NCBI GenBank assembly: GCA_027257055.1
Contig: JAPVLO010000179.1
Location: 2,232,001 to 2,296,000, forward strand
Length of the DNA: 64,000 bases
Direction of reading: 5' to 3'
From: Cephalopachus bancanus
Taxonomy: Eukaryota > Chordata > Mammalia > Primates > Tarsiidae
The position numbers and the translations under genes were made by a program. The notes below the pieces were generated by a model, which saw only the letters and a list, made by a program, of their open reading frames with translations, ran no database searches and was not told where the DNA came from. Below, in pieces: positions 49,871 to 63,698 of the stretch (position 1 is its first letter; every line of letters begins with the position of its first letter).

Positions 49871-52800
49871 GCACTGTGTCTTACATTCTTACCCCCCTAG
49901 AAGATGCTGCATCACTTTTGCCTGTGTTGCATGTACTTCAGTATAACTGTTTTATACTGTGGCGGCCACTATTGCACAATACACATTCCTGCCTCCACAC
50001 ATTCTCTCCCATGTGTCCCACTCCACATCTCCTCTGAAGTGCAAGATCTGACATCTTCCTGGAGAGCTTGGAAATCACCACAGCTACCCTCTACTGGGAA
50101 TATGATAAGATGATCCAGTTCTTTCTGTGGTGCTTCTGTTTAGGAATAGTTGACATACGAATAGCTTGGAAGTTCAGAAAATAGCCTGCAATGGTCTCTC
50201 TTTTCCTCTCCACCCATTAAGCCCACTCGTGCGTCAAGGTCTAATTCCACTGGAACCTTCTCCTTAAAGCCTTTCCTAATCATTCAATCTCCTTGTGATC
50301 TGTCTTTGCATCTTGAACCCTGATGCAAGTGGTGGAGAAGATTTATTTCACCAGAATTCCCTTTGAGAAAATCACTATGTATGTTTAAAAAGACTATTCT
50401 GAAAATCTTGGATTGAAAGTGAGACTCTAAGTGAATGAGTAAGTAACCAAAGATGGCACCAAGCTACCTTCAGAAACCTGTCACCCGCTGAGCTCATGGT
50501 TTTGCTGAGCAACAGTGGTAAGTTTGGGAGAGCATATTTGGGAGGCAGTTGCCGGTACGATGCTGAATTTCTTCCCATAATGGAAAGGAAAGACATCTTA
50601 AGCTCCCTTTCATAAAAAAGTCTCAGAGTAAGGGGGAAAAGTCGGAAAGTCTGACACAGATTTTTGGAAAGGTGAGCGATAACACTCCAGCAAATTCTGT
50701 GGTTGAGAAGTGACTTGGAAGAACAATGTCTGGGTGGGATGTACGAGCTGTTCGCTGAGGAGCACGTGGTATAGCCCTTCCCACACCCTACTATCCCCAT
50801 ATATCACCGCTGCCTAATGCTCACTAAAGCTCACCTGTTCATTAGTCCTTTTGCCTGAACCCAAAGAAGGTATCTGTGTTGTCTCAGGGCACAGAGACAG
50901 CAACTACCATGTGGGTTACCCTTGAGCAATGCTTTACCTGTGTGTGCACACCCGTGTGTGCACACCACTCCTCTGGCTTCTCACCGGTTACATAAAGCTA
51001 CATGTGCTAAGGATAAGCCTTGGTCTCAGCCACAAAGAAAGGACAGCCAATGTACATAAACACAAGGAACACAATTAAGATCCAGACTCTCACTACAGCC
51101 CAGTGTCAATAGATGAGAAGGGGAGAGGTTTCTTCTTTGCGCTTAATAGGTTTTCACTAAGGGCAGACCGATAAGAAGTTGTTCCCTCTCTCTCCTCAGG
51201 GACTGCATGAGTGGCTGTCATACTTACCCCTGCAGGGATGCACAGCCCTCTCTGTTGCTAGGCTTCTGTCCAGAAATTGCTATTTGCTTCAGCTGGCCGT
51301 TTAAAAAATAAGCAGAAGTCAAAAAATTAACTCAGATCAGATTTGGAGTCTGCAGAGATTGCCAGGGTCCCAGTAAAAGCTGGTAGCACCTTGTAATGAA
51401 ACATTTATTAGGACTGTGGTTCTGCAAATGACAAATCAATTTAGAGCCATATTTCTTCTGGTGGATGGAGACGCGCAGCTGGGCTTCACACCCATCATGG
51501 GCTGACATTTCCTTGAACCTCCCAGCTTCAGCCTTTCATTGTGTAGCAAACGTGTGACACAAATGTAGCAGAACGGATGCTCCTGCAAGGGCACAAACCA
51601 CTCTAACAAGGCCAGTGCAGCAGTCCACACGCCCAACATAAATAAAGCATCAGCAGATTCAGGAAAACAGAACGCGTAATTGAACCGAGATGAGGACAAG
51701 AGTCAGGTTTTGTAAAATCATCCCAAAGTGGATGCAGCTAATGGCTTTATCATTTCTTCTCAAATAAGGGCTGAATGGTTGAGTAGGCAGCCTTGGGAAG
51801 CCGGTAGCAATGGGAAAAGATCACAGACACACAGAACTGCCAAGCAGCAATCATAGGTGGGCTTGCGGGGGAAATACTTTCGTAGGAGGCTTGGGAAATT
51901 AATAGGGTGAGAAAAAAAGAAACGGGTTGAAGGTATCTTCTTTTTCACAGAGAAATCCTAACACCTCAGAAAAAGCAGTTTTCCGTAAAGATATCAGACC
52001 ATAAGTCCCTAGAAGTGACTATGGTTTATGCAAATATGTGACACCTGCTTGATACCAAGCATAATGCCTCACATGAAGAAAGTCCTCAGTGAAGGCATAT
52101 TGAGCTATTTTAACTGTGTTAATTCTCTGTTCCTTCTTTCCTCCAAATCTTTGATTCCCGTTTAATATCGCTTTGTTTTAATGAAATTCCAACACCTGAT
52201 GAGAAGTAGACCCGCAAGCAGAAAAGACAGACCAAGTAAAGCAAAATCAGCATAAATGGTAGAGACTCTGCCTTCTTAGTCAAGCTGGGATGTCTAAGAA
52301 ACAGAACAGAATGCATGAAACACTTGTTTTTCAGACCTTCTCAGACACTAGACCTCAGACAGTACAGGACAACGACCCTTGAGATAGGGGACACAAACCA
52401 CACTGCTCGGAGAGGAGGGGTACGGAAACAGCTGGGCATCTCCCTGGCTCTGGAGATGATGCTGGGAGCAGGGGAAGCCAAAAGTGGCTGGAGTTAGCAG
52501 GGCAAAGAACCTGACAGATGAGAGCTCTTCAGAGAGAGAGTCTCAGATCCACAAGGGGTCCTCTGGTCTGCGACTGGGCACTCCTTGGCATGTGCGTGTG
52601 ATGACACTACTCAAGGCCAGGAAAAGAAAAGGATTACAGGGACTAGTTGCTTCAACTCACACAGACCCAGCAATAGCTTGTGATCCAGAGTGGAAAATCT
52701 CATCATTCACACTACATCAGGCAGAGTTCTTATATGGCATTGCCTCCCCAGTGGGAAGACTTTAAAATGAGGTCTACACTGAGCCAGCCGACAAAGCCTA

Positions 52801-52900
52801 AAAGCAAGCTACAAAAGGAACAAACATTTTCCAAAATCAAAGCTCAAAAACATTTATAGTAACACAAAATAGCCAGCACCTAACAAGGTTAAGTTCAGGG
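49871..52900. other. Mostly unique sequence
   Basis: No gene recognised; the 141-codon minus frame at 50375-50800 has no known domain. Weak L2-like text at about 50180-50330 ('aaccttctccttaaagcctt') and a MIR tail-like patch near 52040-52110. Confidence 0.35.
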
Positions 52901-52914
52901 CACATCTATTTCCA

Positions 52915-53365
52915 ATAGGCAAAAGCTGAAAACAAGCCAAATGCTTGGCAATAGGTGAAAAGGTATGCAAATTGCAATATATCCACACAGTGGGATACTA
53001 CACAGCAATAAAAAGGAACAGACTACTGATATACACAACAACATAGATGAATCTCAAAATTATGATGCTGCCTGAAAAAAGTCAGAGCAAAAACAAACAA
53101 AGGTACATACTTTATTATCCCATTGATATTAAATTGTTGAATATTCAAACTAATCAATAGTGACAGAAAGCAGATCCTTGGTGGCCTAGGGATACTGTGG
53201 CCGGTAGGGCTAGAGGAAATAACCAAGTCCATGAGATAATTTTGGAGATTTCAAATCTATCCATTATTTGATTGTGGTAACAGTTTCATATACGTACACA
53301 CACATTACGTCAAATCTTATCAAATTGCATAGAATGTATTATACCTCAATAAAGCTTCTGAAAAA
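52915..53365 (+). mobile_element. L1M-type 3' end
   Basis: 'agtgggatactacacagcaa', 'aaaaaggaacagactactga', 'gatgaatctcaaaattatga' and 'tacctcaataaagcttct' give the standard old L1M 3' end order. Confidence 0.75.
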
Positions 53366-54489
53366 GTAAATTCATCTCCTAAGTTATTTAATTGAGAAAA
53401 AATATTTACTTTTTTATGGAACCTCAAGTTTTCAAACACTGCTTTCATTTTCTCATTTTCATACAAATCCCATGGATTCAGGAGATTAAATGGCACCGTT
53501 TCCGTAATTAGAGAATGATACTGATCTCACAGAGGGAGCTGGCTGATTCTAGTTCACATGGCCACGCAGTGGTAGAACCAGTTAAAATGTAGGTGTTCTG
53601 ACTACTGGAGCAATCGCTGCTCTGTTTAGTTACAAGTCTCAAGGGAAACATTGTAATTGGCCTGTTGGAGATTCTATTTTCATCAGCCCAAATGCAACCC
53701 ATAAATCCCCAAGATCATTGTACTTTAACGGGTTACTAGATTTGAAATAAAACCAAAGTTGCAAGTGACAGTTTGAAGGAACTGTCAATCACAAAATGCA
53801 AAGTGTGTTGCACTCCAACCGCCCTGGATGAGTTATTGGCCTGGTTATTGATCATGTTGGGTAATCACTGCTAATCCCCAGAGCTCTCGGAGTGAGACCT
53901 GTGTAATGGAGCACATGCAATTCCCAATAAAAGCAGGAGTCCGTGAAAGGAGGTTTTCTTTGTGAATAACACACTCTCCTTAGAAACTCTCAAATTCCTA
54001 GTCATTACCTTGTTACTAGATCAAAACACATGGATATACTTTCTCTCCATGTATATCTTTGAGTTTTTTCTTTATCTAAAACATATCTAACAACCAGTGA
54101 GGGACATGGATTGCCCTGCAGTTCCAAGCTCTACACAGTAAGGTTTGAATACATGAGAAAAATAAAATAAAGTGAAATTCCACTTCCTGCTGTAATGCCT
54201 CGGCAACTAGGTGCCTTGGGCAGGGCTTTCACCTGAGCGCCAATTTTCAAATTTATGTCAAGGAAGATTATTTGCTACATGGGGGCAAGTATAGAACAGT
54301 GTTGCTCTTCCAATCCAAGTTGTTCTGCAAAATGAAGAAATGTGTACAGATCACTCAAATCATTGCTTTTATTTTTAATGCCCGACCTTATAGTGTTATC
54401 CTCAAAATCTCTGAGCGAAACAAAATTTCTGTTCCTTTTGTGGGTTTTCAGGAATCCCATCTGCAATAGCATTTTCCTCTCCATACAAA
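53366..54489. other. Unique sequence with a MIR patch and a candidate regulatory block
   Basis: About 53500-53610 looks like a minus-strand MIR ('tcacatggccacgcagtggt'). 53760-53960 is repeat-free and carries PBX/MEIS-like and homeodomain-like sites, discussed in the findings. No gene. Confidence 0.35.
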
Positions 54490-54945
54490 CTGGACTGTTC
54501 ACCCCTCTCTGTTCACCCCATCTAACTTCTGGGCCTCACCCAGTTCTTCCAGGTGGTCTCTTCACCAGGTGTAATCCAGAATCATCAGATCCCATTTCAT
54601 GCATTCTTCCTTCAAGCTCCATTACAAATCACTTACAAATCTTCTCTGACCACTTAACGGGAATCATGTAGGTCTCTGTTCTCTACCTTCACACTTGATT
54701 TGTTTGTTTGTTTATATTTTTAAATAGAGGTCTCGCTATATTGCCCAGGCTGGTCTCAGACTCCTGATCTCAAGTGATCCTCCCACCTCAACCTCCCAAA
54801 GTACCGAGATTACAGGCATGAGTCACTGCCTCTGGACTCTCACATTATTTGGTGTGCCTGTTTCCTCCTATTGGCTTATCCATGTAAGGACTTTTCTCCT
54901 TCCTTCACTTGACAGTCAGCACTTCAAAGCAGAATGAGATTTTAT
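54490..54945 (+). mobile_element. L2 fragment split by an Alu monomer
   Basis: 'attcttccttcaagctccat' and 'cttctctgaccacttaacgg' lie left of the monomer; 'gtgtgcctgtttcctcctat' lies right of it, in L2 order. Confidence 0.6.
54706..54835 (-). mobile_element. Free Alu monomer (FLAM-like)
   Basis: A single monomer on the minus strand with a TTTG-rich tail, ending 'gagtcactgcctctgg'. Diverged. Confidence 0.85.
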
Positions 54946-55000
54946 TCAAGTATATCGATCACACAGTCTCTCATCTGGGCAATTCAATAACATGGAGCAG

Positions 55001-55148
55001 GCCAGGCCTAGTGGCTCGTGCCTATAATCCCAGCACTTTTGGCTGAAGGGGAAGGATCACCTGAGCCCAGCAGGTCGAGACTGCAGTGGCCGTGAGTGTG
55101 CCACTGCACTCCAGCCTGTGTGACAGAGTGAGACTCCAGCTTAAAAAA
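55001..55148 (+). mobile_element. Half-length Alu lacking its central part
   Basis: The left-arm head up to 'cccagcactttt' joins directly to the right arm at 'ggctgaaggggaaggatcac', removing about 140 bases. Perfect 15-base TSD 'aataacatggagcag' (54986-55000, 55149-55163). Confidence 0.95.
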
Positions 55149-55241
55149 AATAACATGGAGCAGATGCAAAGAGACATAAGGAAAAAAATATAGAAGCAGC
55201 TCACAACTGTGTGCCCACTCTGTGGATTAAGATACAGTACA

Positions 55242-56202
<961 letters not shown>

Positions 56203-56336
56203 CTTTTTTTTTTTTAAATAGAGACAGGATCTTGCTATGTTGCCCAGGCTGGTCTTGAACCCTTGGACTCAAGCGATCCTTCCACTTGAGCCTCCCAAAA
56301 TACTGGGATTACAGGCATAAGCTACTGTGCCCTGCC
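56203..56336 (-). mobile_element. Free Alu monomer (FLAM-like)
   Basis: Single minus-strand monomer with T-tract tail: 'agagacaggatcttgctatg' to 'gctactgtgccctgcc'. Confidence 0.88.
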
Positions 56337-56339
56337 CCC

Positions 56340-57355
56340 CTTTACATTTCTGATGGTGGTTTTCTATATTTTTCCTCCCGTTTTTATCTGTTTCATCAAA
56401 TTTATTAGTCTTTTCAAAGAGTCAGCTTTTGGTTTTGTTGATCCTCTCAGTTATATATTTGTTTCTAGTTCATATTTCTGCTCTTACCTTTTTTAGTTTC
56501 TTTCCTCTCCTTTTATTTTGCTATTCTCTTCCTATATCCTTGAAATTGATGTCTAATTTATTAAATATTATGCTTCTTTCACACTGTATCTGTTTGAAAC
56601 TGTAAATTTCCCTTTAAGTGTTGCTTTAAATATATCCCACAAATATTAATGTTTTTTCAATTTAATTTAGTCAGTTTTTAATTTTTTTAATTTTTGAGTC
56701 AGACTCTCACTCTGTCACCTAGGTTGGAGGGCAATGGCACAATCACAGCTCACCACAGCCTCGACCTCCTGAACTCAGACAATCCTCCCACCTTAGCCTC
56801 CCAAGTAGCTAGCTGGGACTACAGGTGCATGTCACTATGTCCAGCTAATTTTTTTTTTTTTTTTGTAGAGATGAGGTCACACAATGTTGCCTAGGCTGGT
56901 TTCGAACTCCTGAGCTCAAGCAGTCCTCCCGCCTGGGCTTCCCAAAGTGCCAGAATTACAGGTGTGAGCCACCCCATCTGGTCAATTTTCTAATTTTTTG
57001 GTGACTTTTTTTCTTTAATCTGGATTGTTTAAAAACAGATGGAGATTTTTAAATTATCCTTTTGTAAGACTCAACATATTCACATTACAGACATGGAAAA
57101 TGTTTTGTATGGTTTCAACTCTGTGTAAATACGAGGATTTTCTTTGTGGCCAAGCATATTGTGAATTTTTGTAAATGTCTTTGTATACTTGAAAATAACA
57201 TCTTCCACAACTGTTGGGTTCAGTGTTAAATACGCATATATTTGGTCAAGTTATTAATTGTGTCAGGTTCAAGTCTTCTTTATCATTATCAATTGTTTCT
57301 GCTTATCATCTCCTGAGGCAGGTATGTATCCTTGGCTATGTCAACTTTTAAAAAT
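56340..57355 (-). mobile_element. Antisense L1 ORF2 fragment, split by an Alu
   Basis: Characteristic antisense L1 text: 'caaagagtcagcttttggtt' left of the Alu; 'tttctttgtggccaagcata', 'cacaactgttgggttcagtg' and 'ggtcaagttattaattgtg' right of it. The Alu at 57371-57660 follows immediately. Old and frame-broken. Confidence 0.8.
56689..56982 (-). mobile_element. Alu SINE, AluJ-like
   Basis: Diverged minus-strand dimer inside the antisense L1. Approximate TSD 'cagtttttaatttttt'/'caattttctaatttttt' (about 56672 and 56983). Confidence 0.9.
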
Positions 57356-57370
57356 ATATTTACAGCTACG

Positions 57371-57660
57371 CAGCCAGGCACGGTGACTCATGCCTATAAT
57401 CCCAGCATTTGGGGAGGCCGATGCAAGAGGATTGCTTGAACCCAGGATTCAAAACCAACCTGGGTAACACATGAGGCCTCGTCTCTACAAAAAATTTAAA
57501 AATTAGCTGGGAATGGTGGTACATACCTGTAGTCCCAGCTACTTGGGAGGCTGAGGCAGAATGATCGCCTGAACCCAGGAGGTGGCAGCTTCAGTGAGCC
57601 ATGATCATGTCACTGCACTCCAGCCTGGGTGACAGAGTGAAACTCCGACTCAGATAAAAT
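57371..57660 (+). mobile_element. Alu SINE, AluJ-like
   Basis: Full dimer 'gccaggcacggtgactcatg' to 'gaaactccgactcagataaa'. TSD 'atttacagcta(c/t)g' (57358-57370, 57668-57680). Confidence 0.93.
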
Positions 57661-57680
57661 AAAATACATTTACAGCTATG

Positions 57681-59470
57681 GTGTAGAAGTGATAAAAGAT
57701 ACCTAAAAGTTTTAAATTGTTATATCTTCATAGCTTACTGGAACTTTCACCAATAGATAAACCCAAATCACCACTGCTGGACATAGCCAGGACTCCAAAT
57801 TTGGATCCCATCCCAGAAATCACATGCAGTAATTTTTTTTTTTTTCATCCATCAGATTCTGCAAATGAAAGCCAATTGCCTTGAAACTCATTTTTCTAGG
57901 TGTTTATATCAGAAGCTCTGTAGCTGGCCTTGGATTATTGGATTTGTATTTCTGCCTGAAAATTCAAACAACTGGAAAGTTTCGCTTTCAGGTTCAAAGC
58001 CTGATTTTCTCTTTGATCATCTTGTTGAATTTGAAAAATGGCAGGTTACTCCTAAATGCTAACCAACCCTCTCTGGCTTACATTTTTACATTTACTCTGG
58101 TAGCTTGACTCTAATATGTTAAGTGAATGCAATTAGACTGTGAAAGAATACCATTATCACGTGTTCATATTCAATACTGGCAGAGTCAGATTTCTTCTCT
58201 CTCAAACCTTCTCCAATACATGATCAAATCTTTATTGATTTGACTTCCTTACACAATTTGTGACTCTGAGTAATTTGAGCCTTTGAGTTTCTTTCAGTTT
58301 AATTTTCAAAGTCTTCTGGGAATCTTTTCTTTTCCTCTTGTCTTATATTAACTCAGATTTATGCAGAATAATTTTCTATTTAGATGAATGAAGCAACAAG
58401 GAAAGACAGTAATTGATGTCACAGATCTCTTCTAAGCCTAGTGTTCAGGCTCAGAGAAAGTTTTGAAAGGAAAAATTGGTTATGCTTTTCCTTCTTGACA
58501 TTTTATCATTTTCTCCACATGTATTAGAGGCACTTAATATACTTATTCATTCCTCATTAAAATTCCGTCAAAATATTTTGGTGTTACCAGTAGAATATAA
58601 ACATACGCTATTTTTTTTTTTAACTAAACCTTAGTGACTGTATTTTGATTGGTTAAAGTGAGTGTTTTAAGATAATCGAATTCACTTTTATCTGTTTTTT
58701 TCAGATTTGGTTATTTAAATACATGCATGATATTATAAAGTCTTTCCTTACCAAAAAACAAACTTATATTATGTGACTTCTTCCTAATTGATCATTAGAC
58801 TTTTCACCTATGGTTTTTGATTCTGTTTGTGAAAATCTGCAATACAATGAGGTTTAAACCTGAATTTGGTCTGACTTAGTGTCCCTCTTAGCTGGTGTGA
58901 GCACTTAGTACCCCTGTTATGTCACTAGGGGGAGATGTTGGTCCTTTGTTACTTGGTAAACCCGAACTCTACAGTGTCTGCAAGCTTTCTGATTAGGAGT
59001 GGTTCATTATCATTTCATGCTTGGCACAATTATGAAAGAGCTCTGTAATCATTCAGAGAGGCAGTAAAGAAGCTAGGAAAAAAGAAGTTGATAAACTCAA
59101 TCAGATACCTTGAAAACTTCTAAAGAATGTTCAGCTGACTTGGGGCTCATCATCAAATCCTGACAACTTCTCTAATACAGAAAGTAAAATTACAAAAATT
59201 CCAAACGAGAAGCACATTTCATTAAAGTTGAAAGGGATAGTAGGTTAAGAGTTACATGATGAATCGCCCCAAAACTGCTTATTAAAGAACAATGGCAGTG
59301 GAAATGGTGTCAATCAACCAGGCCTATTTTTTACTTTTTTTTCCTATCCGGTTCAAAGAACCTGGTTATACCTAGCCCTCACCATCCAGAGGACACAAAA
59401 GAGGTCTAATTTACACCGCAAGATGAACTTTTTTTAGCTTGATAAACCCATTTTGTTTTTTCTGGGGTTT
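57681..59470. other. Unique sequence with a CTCF-like motif
   Basis: No gene or confident repeat in about 1.8 kb. 'tcactagggggaga' at 58922-58935 resembles the CTCF core (see findings). Confidence 0.4.
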
Positions 59471-59472
59471 TT

Positions 59473-59773
59473 TTTGTTTGTTTTTGAGTGAGGGGCTCTT
59501 ACTCTGTTGCCCAGGCTGGAGTGCCATGGTCTGATCACAGCTCACTACAGCCTCAGCCTCCTGGGCTCAAGGTGATCCTTCCACCTCAGCCTCCTGAGTG
59601 GCTGGAACTACAGGCGTGTGCCACCATGCCTAGTTAATTTTTTTTAAATTTATTTTTACTTTTGTAGCGATGAGGTCTTGCTATGTTGCTTAGCCTGGTC
59701 TTGAACTCCTGGGTTCAAGCAATCCTCTCGCCTTGGCCTCTTCAAGTGCTGGGATTGCAGGCACGAGATACCA
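59473..59773 (-). mobile_element. Alu SINE, AluJ-like
   Basis: Minus-strand dimer with TTTG-rich tail. The head is truncated or decayed at 'gcaggcacgagataccaag'. Confidence 0.9.
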
Positions 59774-60220
59774 AGTTGTAATTGCAGAATCTCAGCCCCT
59801 TTTAGAAGTCTTTCCCCTCTTCCAGAATCTCAGAGCCCAGGAAGTCTCTCCCACTGGGGAAAGGGCCCCTGTCTGTGGGCTCTATCTTTTACTGAGGTTC
59901 AAATGGTTACAGAGTGCAGTCTCTCCAATGGTACAGAGCCTTCTCCCCCAGGACACAGGCCTGCTGCTCAGACGTGGGTAGAAAAAGCTGCAAAAACGTC
60001 CCCACAGCGTCCCTGGAGCCCTGGGGGGAACTACCCACACACTTTTCAAGGCATATTTGTAGGACTTATCCTCAATCTCCACTCACATGAAGGTAAGGGG
60101 AATGGTAGTTTGAAAATATTCAACGAAAGGATTCTTCATTCTTTCCCCTGGAGGTCGTGTTCCATGGTAGCCATTTTGCCATTTTGGAAGAGGAGATTGT
60201 AGATTAGAAAGGGAAATGAT
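59774..60220. other. Unique sequence
   Basis: No gene recognised; the frames of up to 99 codons have no known domain. Confidence 0.3.
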
Positions 60221-60238
60221 AAGAAAACCTCCTCTAGA

Positions 60239-60540
60239 GCTGGGTGAGACAGCTCTCGCCTGTAATCCCAGCACTTTGGGAGGTGAAGGCAAGAGGACTG
60301 CCTGAGCCCACAGGTTCAAGACCAGCCTGGGCAACATGGCGAGACCTCAACTCTACAATAAATCAAAAAGTTAGCCGGGCGTGATGATGCATGCCTGTAG
60401 TTCCAGCTACATAGAAGTCTGAGGCAAAAGGATCGCCTGAGCCAGCAGCTTGAGGTTGCAGTGGCAGTGAGCATGTCACTGTACTCCAGCATGGTCAACA
60501 GAGCGAGACTCCAGCTCAGAAAAAGAAAAAAAAGAAAAGA
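60239..60540 (+). mobile_element. Alu SINE, lemur-type
   Basis: Full dimer with the 'acaataaatcaaaaagttag' linker and AAAG tail. TSD 'aagaaaacctcctctaga'/'aagaaaactccctctaga' (60221-60238, 60541-60558). Confidence 0.95.
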
Positions 60541-60639
60541 AAGAAAACTCCCTCTAGAAAGAAAAACGAAGGGGACATCAGAGTTTTTGGCCCCCTCAGG
60601 GAATAGGATGGAGTGTATGGGAAACAGTAGAGAAAGGAT

Positions 60640-61165
<526 letters not shown>

Positions 61166-61908
61166 GCTAAGGGGGAGAGGTCTTGGCTCTACGATCAGTG
61201 ACCCAGTGGACGGTCGTCATTGCTGAGAGGCCATCGGGGACCCAGGGAGCAGCAGTGGGATCCCCCAGCTGAGGGTTCCTCGGCTTCACTTGGAGATGGC
61301 ACAGTAGGCTCCCCCCGCCCAGACGCCATTGGGAAGATGGGGAGATGGGGTGTGCAATACTGAAGAAGTGAACGCTGTCTGCCAAAGACAGCTCTTCAGC
61401 AAACACAACATTCTCTTCTACCTGAGGACAGGAAACTAAGTGTGCAGCTTTGCTATGAGGGCAGCAAGCGTAACCTTGGAAATCCAGGTAGCCAACCACC
61501 ATTTCTCCCGCTGTCCATCCCGTGCACCATACGGACACCATGCTTTGGTATGTCACTACTGGGACATGACATGCTCGCCTGTCCCTCATGAAATGTCCCC
61601 ACTTCTTCCTTTTACCTCTTTTTCTGTTTCTTTCTGTATTATCACCGAAACAATCTGTTGATAAGCTGACAAAGCTGTGTTTATTCTTCTTGTAAGGGAG
61701 GGCAGTCAGAGGGAGGAGGACAAAGCCAGGATCTTTACTGAGATTTTGAAGTCTGAGTCAAGGTGGGTTTTTCCATTGAAAGGGCCTGAGTGAGGACAGT
61801 GATGAAATAGCTTGGGATTTTTGGACACAACAAGGAAACGATTTTGAGGCAGAGTTGAAAGGGTGTTGGGAGTTATATCTTTGATGTTTTGTATTGAAAA
61901 ACTGTTGG
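61166..61908. other. Unique sequence
   Basis: No gene recognised; the 140-codon minus frame (61167-61589) has no known domain. Confidence 0.3.
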
Positions 61909-61909
61909 A

Positions 61910-62240
61910 GACTGGCACGGTGGCTCACACCTATAGTCAGCACTTGGGAAGGCTGCGGTGAGAGAATAGCTTGAGCCCAGGAGTTTGAGATCAGCCTAGG
62001 CAACATACTGAGACCTCGTCTCTACAAAAATAATAAAAAGTTAGCCAGGCGTGGTGGAATGCTCCTGTAGTCTCAGCTGCTTGGGAAACTGAGGTGGAGG
62101 GATCACCTGAACCCAGGGGGTCGAGGTTGCAATGGGCTGTGATCATAGCACTGCACTCCAGCCTGGGAGACAGATTGAGACCCAACTTAAAAGAAATAAA
62201 AAAGAAATGGAGGAGAGGGAGGAAGGAAGGGAGGGGAAAG
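61910..62240 (+). mobile_element. Alu SINE, AluJ-like, with GA-rich tail
   Basis: Diverged dimer 'gactggcacggtggctcaca' to 'gagacccaacttaaaag', GGAA-rich tail to about 62240. Approximate TSD 'aaaactgttgg'/'aaaagctgttgg'. Confidence 0.9.
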
Positions 62241-62252
62241 AAAAGCTGTTGG

Positions 62253-63237
62253 GCCTTTTACGAAGATTCAGGAAGACAAAGTTATCTGTAGCTTTCCGGG
62301 TCAGAGTTTCCTGGAATAGTAAACTCATGTTAAGGAAGACAGTAAACTGGTAAAGTCACGTTAATGTAGACAGTGAGCTGTGTGGATAGACAATTTCACT
62401 TTTCAGTTTGAAACCAAGAAAGCCCTGGGTCAGGTGTGGATGAGGCAGTGTGACTGAGTGGAGCCAGCCTGCTGGGCTCACCAGGCCTCTGTCCCTTATT
62501 GTGGGATTTGGGGTAGAAGCCTCACCTCAATTTCTAGAAGATAGCAGGTGCTTGCCATTCACCTTTTCAGATGCCCTTCTCAGCCCTCAAAGAACTTCAG
62601 CATTCATGGAGAAGTCAGATATGCACCCAAACGGCTGGAACAGAAAGTCAGACGGAAGCCCAGGCAGGGAGTGGAGCGGGGCAAGACGGAGATCCTTAGC
62701 TGGAATTTCTGGGAGACACCTGGGAAGCCAAGCGCCATGAGCCACGCTTCGCAGAAGGTGCTGAGAGTGACAGGTGGGGAGGAGATTCGGGAGAGGTGCC
62801 TTCCAACTCCAGGATCCTTCCCAAATGTGGTCATCATGACAGGAAGCACAGCAGACGCGACTGGAGAGACCAGCTCACCTCCTGGCCAATCCTTGCCCAA
62901 GTTGCTGTGTGTCCAACCTCACGGCTCTCCCTGTGAGTCTGTCCCGTATCTCCCAGGGCTGTCATGGAGTGTGAATGGAAAACCACAGTCAGTTATGGAG
63001 TGCTCTAGCGAGGACATCCATAGGGGCTTCTCCTTCCCCTCCCATATCCCTCCTACATCCCTTCACCACCCCACCCCCATTCCTCTGCCAGTTCCCCACC
63101 CCCCATCCAGCCCGTGTCTCTGTCTACTCCTGTGTACCTTTGGTTTCTTTTCAGGCTAATGTCTTATTCCAGGCCTACATTTGTCAGCTGATGACACTAG
63201 AAATGTTCCACTTGTAGTGTAAAACCTCTAACAGGGG
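62253..63237. other. Unique sequence containing an unsupported 203-codon frame
   Basis: 62548-63159 plus is open but shows no domain, ends in a low-complexity Pro/Ser/His-rich stretch and has no recognisable homologue. I treat it as a chance frame in GC-richer DNA. No repeats recognised. Confidence 0.4.
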
Positions 63238-63390
63238 ACATGGAAAGAGCTTAGCTTTGGAAGCCAAATCCCAGGGTCAGATCCTGGCTCATGCACTTAC
63301 TAGCTGTGCAAACTGAGGCGAGTTGCTTAGTGCTGTGTCAACTGTCTCCACATGTTGAAAACGAGACAGTGCCTGCTGCATAGAAAGGTA
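63238..63390 (+). mobile_element. MIR SINE fragment
   Basis: 'agcttagctttggaagccaa', 'cagatcctggctcatgcact' and 'tactagctgtgcaaactgag' are in MIR plus-strand order. Confidence 0.75.
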
Positions 63391-63680
63391 TTTTTACACC
63401 AGCCACCACTGGCAGATGAAGGAGGGCTTGACTCACCTTCCGGGGTCTCTGGGGACAAGGGAACCCCTAGTGGATGGCTTGGGGTCTATTGGACACTGGA
63501 CCAAACCATCTGCCTTCAAATTCTGGCTCCTCTACTCAGGGCTGGGTCCAGGGGAGGTGGGTGAGGCGATCCACTCGGCACAAAACTCAAGGAGCACCAA
63601 ACACTCTACCATCATGATAGAAAATATTTTAACGTCATATTTCTTAAAAAATCATAGCTCTCAGGTTGGCTGCCTGTTCT
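63391..63680. other. Unique sequence
   Basis: No feature recognised. Confidence 0.3.
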
Positions 63681-63698
63681 TGTAAATAACATTTTATT

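Noticed and set aside
62548..63159. 203-codon plus-strand open frame, the longest outside LRRC30
   Set aside because: No recognisable domain, a low-complexity Pro/Ser/His-rich C-terminus, and no splice or homology evidence; it fits a chance frame in GC-richer sequence.
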